Shown here: positions 4,364-10,170 of the stretch, one piece after another
Layout of the letters: each line of letters begins with the position of its first letter
Position numbering within the stretch: the first letter of the stretch is position 1
Source of the DNA: Streptococcus sp.
Lineage (GTDB): Bacteria > Bacillota > Bacilli > Lactobacillales > Streptococcaceae
NCBI GenBank assembly: GCA_003521145.1
Contig: DOTL01000090.1
Coordinates: forward strand, 1-10,170
Direction of reading: 5' to 3'
Length of the DNA stretch: 10,170 nucleotides
Program-made: the position numbers and the translations under genes
The notes under the pieces: generated by a model
What the model was told of the DNA's origin: nothing
The model's database searches: none
The model's input: only the letters and a program-made list of their open reading frames with translations

Positions 4364-5215
4364 TTGTGGTATATAGAGTGTATTTTCTAAGAAATCATCA
4401 AATTTTTGGTCGTTAACGAGGATATCGACATTGTCTTTGAAGACCTTGAAGCGGTTGGATAACCAGTGTGTTTTGATGTCCGCCCAATTATTGAAGCGAC
4501 TCCATCTGTAAGGAAGTGTAGGGTCCTGTTTTTCAAAGACATCGATACTGCCGTCTTTTTCGTAAGCTATAGCCGTGTGGAAATTGCTGACATCACTAGG
4601 GCTATTTTGAAAGACAGAGAGGAGTTTAACCTTTTCTGGGAACTGGAGTCCAGCTTTTTTCCAATATTTAAGAAGATCATCTGTAGACTGATAGCTGATG
4701 TTATCCCCAAAGAGGAGACTATAGAGAGCTTGATCCTTAGCGGTTAGCTCTTTGTGGCGTGACTTAAGATCTATAAATTCGTTTTGAAGGGGAAGGTCTA
4801 ATTTGGTAAGATCCTCTGAGCTTGTAATAAGGTTATGAAGGAGCAGGAATGATGTTCGTCGGCAGTTTAAATCATCAGTAAAGTGCGATTTGTTATCTTC
4901 GAAAGTTTTTTCATTAAGAAGGGTGACAAATTGATTTTGATCCTTGCCGATTTTACTTTGGGTCCATTTTTTGACAACGGGTTGGAGGTTTGTATTTTCC
5001 TGATTGTAACGAGTAATATAAGGGGCTAGATTGTCCCAGTCTTTTGTCGGGATGCCCTTGCTTTTTAAGGCTTTTGCCAGCTGTTTTTCCTGAGTGGAAG
5101 ACGTCACATTGTTAAAACTATAGTAAGATTGATATTTTTTCTGAGTATTCTTGTGGCCACAAGCCATAAGCAGTAGGCAGCAAGCAATGATTAGTAGAGG
5201 GAATTTGATACGCAT
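4334..5215 (-). CDS. Predicted lipoprotein, DUF4300-like
   Basis: The 293-residue protein begins MRIKFPLLIIACCLLLMAC: basic residues, a hydrophobic core and a lipobox LMAC with lipidation Cys19, so it should be anchored outside the membrane. From memory, NCRRTSFLL (117-125) and FHTAIAYEKDGSIDVFEK (212-229) resemble the DUF4300 lipoproteins of streptococci. The spaced C118, H213 and E228 or a nearby acid recall a papain/NlpC-type Cys-His layout, but enzyme activity is a guess. The Shine-Dalgarno is weak (AAAGAA). It has its own promoter and is separated from the upstream DUF1129-like gene by a terminator, so it is probably transcribed alone. Confidence 0.8.
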   Translation of the reverse strand: MRIKFPLLIIACCLLLMACGHKNTQKKYQSYYSFNNVTSSTQEKQLAKALKSKGIPTKDWDNLAPYITRYNQENTNLQPVVKKWTQSKIGKDQNQFVTLLNEKTFEDNKSHFTDDLNCRRTSFLLLHNLITSSEDLTKLDLPLQNEFIDLKSRHKELTAKDQALYSLLFGDNISYQSTDDLLKYWKKAGLQFPEKVKLLSVFQNSPSDVSNFHTAIAYEKDGSIDVFEKQDPTLPYRWSRFNNWADIKTHWLSNRFKVFKDNVDILVNDQKFDDFLENTLYIPQNNQLASQDK

Positions 5216-5251
5216 CTATTGGAATTCTTTCTTTTGTCTATTAACTTTAAC

Positions 5252-5281
5252 ATTTTAGTATAGAATAGCCAACTGTGTCAA
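5252..5281 (-). promoter_or_regulatory. Promoter of the lipoprotein gene
   Basis: On the minus strand, a consensus -35 TTGACA (5281-5276), an 18-base spacer and TAAAAT (5257-5252) predict +1 near 5245, about 30 bases before the ATG at 5215. TATACT, partly overlapping the -10, has poor spacing. Confidence 0.55.
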
Positions 5282-5292
5282 GATTTCTGACG

Positions 5293-5317
5293 TAAAAAAG
5301 CACCCATAAGGGTGCTT
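5293..5317 (-). terminator. Intrinsic terminator of corA-DUF1129 unit
   Basis: On the minus strand AAGCACCC (5317-5310), a 4-base loop and GGGTGCTT (5305-5298) run into a T tract. It lies 15 bases after the stop of the DUF1129-like gene. Confidence 0.88.
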
Positions 5318-5331
5318 GAGGTTGAGATTGA

Positions 5332-6003
5332 TTAAGATGCAGATGCGTAAGTACTTTGAACGTTGTAGTGACGTTTGAAGAAGTATTTGGCAACACCAGC
5401 GATGATACCAATGATAAGGATTACAATTGGTGAAAGACCAGGGTTAAGGTAGCTTGGAAGAAGGGCTGTAAGACTAAAGAGAGCAAACCATGCAATAAAA
5501 GAGAGTGTGATGACGGTCATGCTGAACCACCATTTTGGACGTTCTTCTTTTGGTTTGTTATTGTGACGGTAGATGTAGTGATAAGGGGTATACATAGCAA
5601 GGCCTCCAATGAATGACACTGAAAGAAGGGTTGTGAGACCATAGCTAGTTTGTGTACCTGAGAAACCAAAGATTGCGTTCATGATAGCAACGATGGCTAG
5701 AAGGAAGAGTGAGGTATCAAGCCACATCTTCCAAGGTGTTTTATCTGTTTCAGGCACTTCTTTGTTAGGCTTACCAGTTTCAGGTTTTTGGTGCTTTTCA
5801 GGAGAGAAACTAGCTGCCCAAACAGTTGGAGCACCAAGGAGTCCACGTCCCGTGATTCCTTTTTTCTGGTTTTCGATAAGTTCAGGAATAATATCGCCAA
5901 GAATGTCTTTGATTTCTTGGTCTGATTTACCATCTTTGATGAGTTGGTTAGTTGCGATGTGGATAAATTCTTGGTTTTTCTTGGTGAGTTTTTGGATGTC
6001 CAT
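5332..6003 (-). CDS. DUF1129-like integral membrane protein
   Basis: The 223-residue protein has a cytosolic-looking helical N terminus (1-50), a conserved-looking GITGRGLLGAPTVWA segment (49-63), and a charged linker rich in Lys, Glu and Pro (64-92). Four hydrophobic segments follow, at about 94-114, 121-143, 159-182 and 189-208. That layout matches the DUF1129 family, which I recall next to corA in streptococci; its biochemical role is unknown. AAAGG (6015-6011) lies about seven bases before ATG. It starts 61 bases after corA on the same strand with no clear terminator between, so co-transcription and a link to Mg2+ transport are plausible but unproven. Confidence 0.82.
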   Translation of the reverse strand: MDIQKLTKKNQEFIHIATNQLIKDGKSDQEIKDILGDIIPELIENQKKGITGRGLLGAPTVWAASFSPEKHQKPETGKPNKEVPETDKTPWKMWLDTSLFLLAIVAIMNAIFGFSGTQTSYGLTTLLSVSFIGGLAMYTPYHYIYRHNNKPKEERPKWWFSMTVITLSFIAWFALFSLTALLPSYLNPGLSPIVILIIGIIAGVAKYFFKRHYNVQSTYASAS

Positions 6004-6064
6004 GAGATGACCTTTCGATAAATAGTATTATTTTTTTAGTTTAGGGAAAAGAAGAGGCTCTATG

Positions 6065-7009
6065 TTAGAACCATTTTTTCCTGATAAAGTAGATAACAAC
6101 GCAGGATGACCCGAAGGCTGCGATGAAGAAGATGACCCAAAAGGCGTTATCTAAATCGTTTAGTGGCATAGAATTGTTTTTAAAGTTCATACCGTAGGCG
6201 GAGAAGATAACGGTTGGGATATCCAGAGCCATAGTCACGAGAGCGAGTGTTTTCATGATTGTGTTCTGGTTATTGCCAATGATAGAAGCAGAGGTTTCAG
6301 CCATGGCATTCAAGACATTTTCATAGATGCCTGCCATCTCAATGGCCTGTTGGGTTTCGACCAAGGTGTCTTCCAAGAGGTCTTCGTCCTCGATGTATTT
6401 TTTCAAGCTAGAGGCATTACCTGTTAGCTTTTTGACAATTCGCTCATTCATCTTAAGTGAGGCTTTTAGGTAGACAATGGATTTTTCCAATTCCATCATG
6501 TCAATCAACTGCTCGTTTTTAGTCGCATTTTCCATCTGAGCTTCCAATTTATCACTTTGACGGTCGATAGAACGTAGGGCGGTTAGGTAAAGTTGCGCAT
6601 TGCGATAGAGAATCTGAAAGACAAAACGGGTCTTCATAAAGGTGTAGAAGTTACGTACACGGTGGTTGAGGAAGTTATCCATGAGACTAATGTCCTCAAG
6701 AGAAGTGGTAACAACTACCTCATCGGTAACGATGATACCCAATGGAATAGTGACGTAGTAGCTTTTGTTATTACGCTCTTCTTGGGTTGGGACGTCGACC
6801 AGAATCAGGGTGTAGTCATCTTCGACATCGATACGTGATGTTTCTTCCACGTCCAGAGGGGCACGGAGGTCTTGAATATCAATGTTAAAACGTTCTGCGA
6901 CCTTCATGGCTTCTTCTTGGGAAGGGTTCACCAAATGAATCCAAGCACCAGGCTCGAATGTTTCAATTTCTTTGAATTCTTTTCCGGTGGATAAGAACGT
7001 TTGTTTCAA
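6065..7009 (-). CDS. corA: CorA-family Mg2+ transporter (TTG start preferred)
   Basis: CorA forms a pentameric channel that admits Mg2+ (also Co2+/Ni2+). From TTG at 7009 the protein has 314 residues, opening MKQTFLSTGKEFKEIETFEPG. It has a large cytosolic alpha/beta and long-helix domain, two C-terminal membrane segments (about 250-272 and 289-309), the signature YGMNF with GMN at 273-275, and a basic tail IRKKWF. I chose TTG because AAGGAGGGG (7024-7016) sits six to eight bases upstream and because family members I recall begin at this point. The frame stays open upstream to a GTG at 7162, which would add 51 residues. Membrane partner downstream: the DUF1129-like protein. Confidence 0.88.
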   Translation of the reverse strand: MKQTFLSTGKEFKEIETFEPGAWIHLVNPSQEEAMKVAERFNIDIQDLRAPLDVEETSRIDVEDDYTLILVDVPTQEERNNKSYYVTIPLGIIVTDEVVVTTSLEDISLMDNFLNHRVRNFYTFMKTRFVFQILYRNAQLYLTALRSIDRQSDKLEAQMENATKNEQLIDMMELEKSIVYLKASLKMNERIVKKLTGNASSLKKYIEDEDLLEDTLVETQQAIEMAGIYENVLNAMAETSASIIGNNQNTIMKTLALVTMALDIPTVIFSAYGMNFKNNSMPLNDLDNAFWVIFFIAAFGSSCVVIYFIRKKWF

Positions 7010-7174
7010 TGGGAACCCCTCCTTCGTCATTAAGTAAGCGCTGGCGTATTGATTGTAAAAGGATTTGTAGAATCCGCTTTTAAGTAAAATAAACACCGCT
7101 CTTAGTTTTTTTAGTGATGTCAAATGAGGCTTGGGATGATGTTCCTTGCCTTTTTTAGACACTCTAATATTATA
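7010..7174 (-). promoter_or_regulatory. corA promoter and 150-base open-reading leader
   Basis: On the minus strand a consensus -10 TATAAT (7174-7169) predicts +1 at 7162, which is itself a GTG in frame with corA. The 153-base leader to TTG 7009 has no in-frame stop and includes a small hairpin, GGATT/AATCC followed by TTTT (about 7075-7058). It could encode an N-terminal extension, a leader peptide or merely a leader. No convincing -35 is seen. Confidence 0.45.
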
Positions 7175-7215
7175 CTACATTTGAAACATTTTTTGGGCTG
7201 GATAAATTGAAATTT

Positions 7216-7224
7216 TGTTATAAT
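7216..7224 (+). promoter_or_regulatory. Extended -10 promoter of uvrA
   Basis: TGT-TATAAT (7216-7224) is a perfect extended -10 with expected +1 near 7231, giving a 75-base leader. No good -35 is present at 17 bases. It is divergent from the corA promoter, about 45 bases away. Confidence 0.65.
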
Positions 7225-7238
7225 ATGAGAGAAAGTCG

Positions 7239-7305
7239 GGATGGATTTCCCATCCGTCTGTAGAAAGGAGTGGCCGTAGCTTTTGGGCTAGGGCCTCTTA
7301 AAAAT
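7239..7305 (+). promoter_or_regulatory. uvrA leader with two hairpins around the Shine-Dalgarno
   Basis: GGATGG/CCATCC (7239-7244 with 7250-7255) forms a 6-bp hairpin. AAAGGAG follows at 7264-7270, but the uvrA ATG is 35 bases further on. Between them GGCC-x-TAGC (7272-7280) pairs with GCTA-x-GGCC (7287-7295) around a 6-base loop. Folding would bring the Shine-Dalgarno to about 11 bases from the ATG. A GTG overlapping the Shine-Dalgarno at 7270 opens the same frame but has no binding site of its own. Confidence 0.4.
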
Positions 7306-10131
7306 ATGCAAGATAAGTTAGTGATTCATGGAGCAAGAACTCACAATTTAAAAAATATCGATGTGGAGATTCCGCGTGATAAACTGGTGGTGGTGACGGG
7401 TTTGTCAGGTTCTGGGAAGTCTTCCTTGGCCTTTGATACCATCTATGCAGAGGGACAACGTCGTTATGTTGAAAGTCTCTCGGCTTATGCCCGCCAGTTT
7501 TTGGGAAATATGGAGAAACCTGATGTGGAATCGATTGATGGTTTGAGTCCTGCCATCTCTATCGACCAGAAAACAACAAGTAAAAACCCTCGTTCGACAG
7601 TCGGAACGGCAACGGAGATTAATGACTATCTTCGTCTCCTTTATGCACGTGTGGGTGTCCCCTATTGTCCCAATGGTCATGGAGCCATTCAGTCATCCTC
7701 TGTGGAACAGATTGTGGACGAGGTTCTAGCTCTTCCTGAGCGCACACGTATGCAGATTTTGGCACCGATTGTTCGTCGTAGGAAAGGGCAACACAAGGCT
7801 GTTTTTGAGCGTGTACAGAAAGACGGTTATGTTCGTGTTCGTGTAGATGGTGAGATTTACGATGTCACAGAAGTGCCAGAGTTGTCCAAGTCTAAGATGC
7901 ATAATATCGAAGTGGTTGTGGACCGCTTGGTGAATAAGGAGGGTATCCGTAGTCGTCTCTTTGATTCGGTGGAGGCAGCCCTTCGTTTAGCAGATGGCTA
8001 CTTAATTGTGGATACTATGGACGATAATGAGTTGCTTTACTCAGAACATTATTCTTGTCCGGTTTGTGGCTTCACAGTGCCAGAGTTAGAGCCGCGTCTC
8101 TTTTCATTTAATGCACCATTTGGCTATTGTCCGACCTGTGATGGTTTGGGTAATAAACTGGAAGTTGATATGGATTTGGTTATCCCTGATTCTAGTAAGA
8201 CCTTGCGTGAAGGTGCTCTGGCACCTTGGAACCCTATTTCGTCCAACTACTATCCAGCTATGCTTGAGCAGGCCATGGAGCAGTTCGGCGTGGATATGGA
8301 TATACCATTTGAAAATCTGAAAAAAGAAGAACAGGATTTGATTCTCTATGGATCTGGGGACCACGAATTCCACTTCCATTATGTTAATGATTTTGGTGGG
8401 GTGCGTGATATTGACATTCCTTTTGAAGGGGTTGTGACTAATATTAATCGTCGCTACCACGAGACCAATAGTGATTTCACTCGCAATGTCATGCGGGGTT
8501 ATATGAATGAGTTGTCATGTCCAACTTGTCATGGCTATCGTCTTAACGAAGCAGCACTCTCGGTTCGTGTTGGTGGTGAGAGTGGCTTAAATATTGGTCA
8601 AATCTCTGATTTGTCTATTTCAGATCATCTTCAGGAAATTGATAGCCTGGAATTAGGCGAAAATGAAGGAATGATTGCCCGTCCAATTATCAAGGAAATC
8701 AAGGATCGCTTGACTTTCCTTAATAATGTAGGTCTTAATTATTTGACCCTCTCTCGTATGGCCGGAACCCTTTCTGGGGGTGAGAGTCAGCGTATCCGTT
8801 TGGCGACACAGATTGGATCTAACCTTTCTGGAGTCCTCTATGTTTTGGATGAGCCTTCTATTGGGCTTCATCAGCGTGACAATGATCGCTTGATATCAAG
8901 TCTTAAAAAGATGCGTGACTTGGGCAATACCCTGATTGTGGTGGAGCATGATGAGGATACTATGCGTGAGGCTGACTGGCTTATCGATGTGGGACCTGGT
9001 GCTGGTGCTTTTGGTGGTCAAATCATGGCCTCAGGAACCCCAGAGGAAGTTGCTAAGAACAAGAATTCAATCACTGGGCAATATCTGTCAGGTGCTAAGT
9101 CGATTCCTGTACCGACGGAACGTCGTGTAGGTAATGGTCGTTTTATCGAGGTTAAAGGTGCTAGTGAAAATAACCTTAAGAATGTATCTGTCAAGTTTCC
9201 ACTTGGAAAGTTGATTGCAGTCACTGGTGTTTCTGGTTCGGGAAAATCGACTCTGGTTAACGGAATTCTAAAGAAAAAAATTGCCCAAGAGCTTAATCGA
9301 AATAGTGAGAAACCTGGTAAACACAAATCAGTGACGGGAATCGAGTATATCGAGCGTTTGATTGATATTGACCAAAGTCCAATTGGTCGTACACCCCGTT
9401 CTAATCCAGCGACTTACACTGGTGTCTTTGACGATATTCGTGATCTTTTTGCCCAAACCAATGAGGCTAAGATTCGAGGTTACAGGAAGGGGCGTTTCTC
9501 TTTCAATGTCAAGGGTGGCCGTTGTGAAGCTTGCTCTGGTGATGGCATTATTAAGATTGAGATGCACTTCTTGCCCGATGTTTATGTCCCTTGTGAGGTT
9601 TGCCATGGCACACGCTATAATTCTGAGACCTTAGAAGTTCGTTATAAGGGCAAGAATATTGCTGAAATTTTGGATATGACTGTTGATGACGCAGTTGACT
9701 TTTTTGCGGCTATTCCTAAGATTGCTCGTAAGGTTCAGACTATCAAGGACGTGGGGCTAGGGTATGTGACCCTGGGACAACCAGCAACAACCCTCTCAGG
9801 TGGTGAGGCCCAGCGTATGAAACTGGCTAGTGAGTTGCACAAACGCTCTACTGGGAAGTCCTTCTACATTCTGGATGAACCGACGACGGGTCTCCATACG
9901 GATGACATTGCTCGTCTCTTGAAGGTGCTTCAGCGTTTTGCGGATGATGGCAATACTGTTCTCGTGATTGAGCATAATCTGGATGTTATTAAGACCGCCG
10001 ACCATATCATTGATTTGGGTCCTGAAGGCGGTGTCGGTGGAGGTACTATCGTTGCTACAGGGACTCCAGAAGAGGTAGCAACCGTTCCGGAAAGCTACAC
10101 AGGACAATATTTGAAAGAAAAATTGATATAA
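7306..10131 (+). CDS. uvrA: Excinuclease ABC subunit A (UvrA)
   Basis: UvrA dimerises, scans DNA for bulky damage and loads UvrB in nucleotide excision repair. From ATG 7306 the protein has 941 residues, normal for the family, and opens MQDKLVIHGARTHNLKN. It has Walker A GLSGSGKSS (32-40); the first zinc site C251/C254/C275/C278; the first signature LSGGES with Walker B LDEPSIGLH; and a second ATPase half with Walker A GVSGSGKST (641-649), zinc site C740/C743/C763/C766, signature LSGGEAQRMKLA and LDEPTTGLH. Both halves are complete with no frame break. A GTG at 7270 would add 12 residues but lacks a binding site; I prefer 7306 from the conserved N terminus. An IS tip lies 16 bases after the stop. 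Confidence 0.97.
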   Translation: MQDKLVIHGARTHNLKNIDVEIPRDKLVVVTGLSGSGKSSLAFDTIYAEGQRRYVESLSAYARQFLGNMEKPDVESIDGLSPAISIDQKTTSKNPRSTVGTATEINDYLRLLYARVGVPYCPNGHGAIQSSSVEQIVDEVLALPERTRMQILAPIVRRRKGQHKAVFERVQKDGYVRVRVDGEIYDVTEVPELSKSKMHNIEVVVDRLVNKEGIRSRLFDSVEAALRLADGYLIVDTMDDNELLYSEHYSCPVCGFTVPELEPRLFSFNAPFGYCPTCDGLGNKLEVDMDLVIPDSSKTLREGALAPWNPISSNYYPAMLEQAMEQFGVDMDIPFENLKKEEQDLILYGSGDHEFHFHYVNDFGGVRDIDIPFEGVVTNINRRYHETNSDFTRNVMRGYMNELSCPTCHGYRLNEAALSVRVGGESGLNIGQISDLSISDHLQEIDSLELGENEGMIARPIIKEIKDRLTFLNNVGLNYLTLSRMAGTLSGGESQRIRLATQIGSNLSGVLYVLDEPSIGLHQRDNDRLISSLKKMRDLGNTLIVVEHDEDTMREADWLIDVGPGAGAFGGQIMASGTPEEVAKNKNSITGQYLSGAKSIPVPTERRVGNGRFIEVKGASENNLKNVSVKFPLGKLIAVTGVSGSGKSTLVNGILKKKIAQELNRNSEKPGKHKSVTGIEYIERLIDIDQSPIGRTPRSNPATYTGVFDDIRDLFAQTNEAKIRGYRKGRFSFNVKGGRCEACSGDGIIKIEMHFLPDVYVPCEVCHGTRYNSETLEVRYKGKNIAEILDMTVDDAVDFFAAIPKIARKVQTIKDVGLGYVTLGQPATTLSGGEAQRMKLASELHKRSTGKSFYILDEPTTGLHTDDIARLLKVLQRFADDGNTVLVIEHNLDVIKTADHIIDLGPEGGVGGGTIVATGTPEEVATVPESYTGQYLKEKLI

Positions 10132-10147
10132 AGGAAAAAGGGCTCTC

Positions 10148-10170
10148 TGTACTGACCCCAAAAAGTTAGA
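10148..10170. mobile_element. Probable terminal inverted repeat of an IS3-family (IS150-like) element
   Basis: The last 23 bases begin TGTACTGACCCC and continue with AAAAAGTTAGA. This resembles the ends of IS150-group elements, which start TGTACTG and have a GTT-(G/A)-GA motif near position 18. The element continues beyond the window, so its transposase and orientation cannot be seen. Confidence 0.5.

Noticed and set aside
7241..7279. 12-codon ORF MDFPSVCRKEWP in the uvrA leader
   Set aside because: Weak upstream binding site, and its sequence is better explained by the 7239-7255 hairpin and the uvrA Shine-Dalgarno.
9796..10161. 121-codon minus-strand ORF opposite the end of uvrA
   Set aside because: Antisense to conserved UvrA motifs, with no binding site; a by-product of UvrA codon use.

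Overview
The window looks like chromosome of a streptococcus of the salivarius/thermophilus group. The evidence is low-GC codon use, the rpsF-ssb-rpsR operon, a MutY without its iron-sulfur cysteines, a GMN-type CorA next to a DUF1129-like membrane protein, and a UvrA of the usual Firmicute length. What appears to be an IS tip lies at the right edge, which would suit an IS-rich genome such as S. thermophilus. The species call is an inference.

Layout: 1-1155 (-) is mutY, cut by the window edge. Positions 1156-1968 contain no conventional gene. This stretch holds a promoter overlapped by a cre-like (CcpA) box, then five tiny ORFs of 10-14 codons, each with its own ribosome binding site and ending in the same core, [S/G]-R-Y-K-N-G-D. 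A strong, probably bidirectional terminator follows at 1889-1923. Next come an unrecognised 311-residue protein (-, 1969-2904) and the rpsF-ssb-rpsR operon (+, 3108-4209) with its promoter, structured leader and terminator. A lipoprotein gene (-, 4334-5215) follows, then corA and a DUF1129-like membrane protein gene as a (-) pair (7009-5332). The last gene is uvrA (+, 7306-10131), divergent from corA, and directly after it is the probable end of an IS3-family element.

The housekeeping genes fit replication and repair (ssb, mutY, uvrA), ribosome assembly (rpsF, rpsR) and Mg2+ transport (corA). They are ordinary apart from details of how they start. By promoter geometry, mutY and the 311-residue gene appear to be transcribed as leaderless mRNAs. 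corA appears to start at TTG behind a near-perfect Shine-Dalgarno sequence, downstream of a 51-codon in-frame open stretch.

The best candidate for something undescribed is the micro-peptide array at 1288-1834. The copies differ mostly at synonymous positions while keeping the residues, which indicates translation and selection on the peptide. The array has its own promoter, a probable sugar-responsive operator and its own terminator, with no larger gene in the transcript. The fifth copy carries a 2-base shift inside its core. I do not recognise the peptide family, and its function is unknown.
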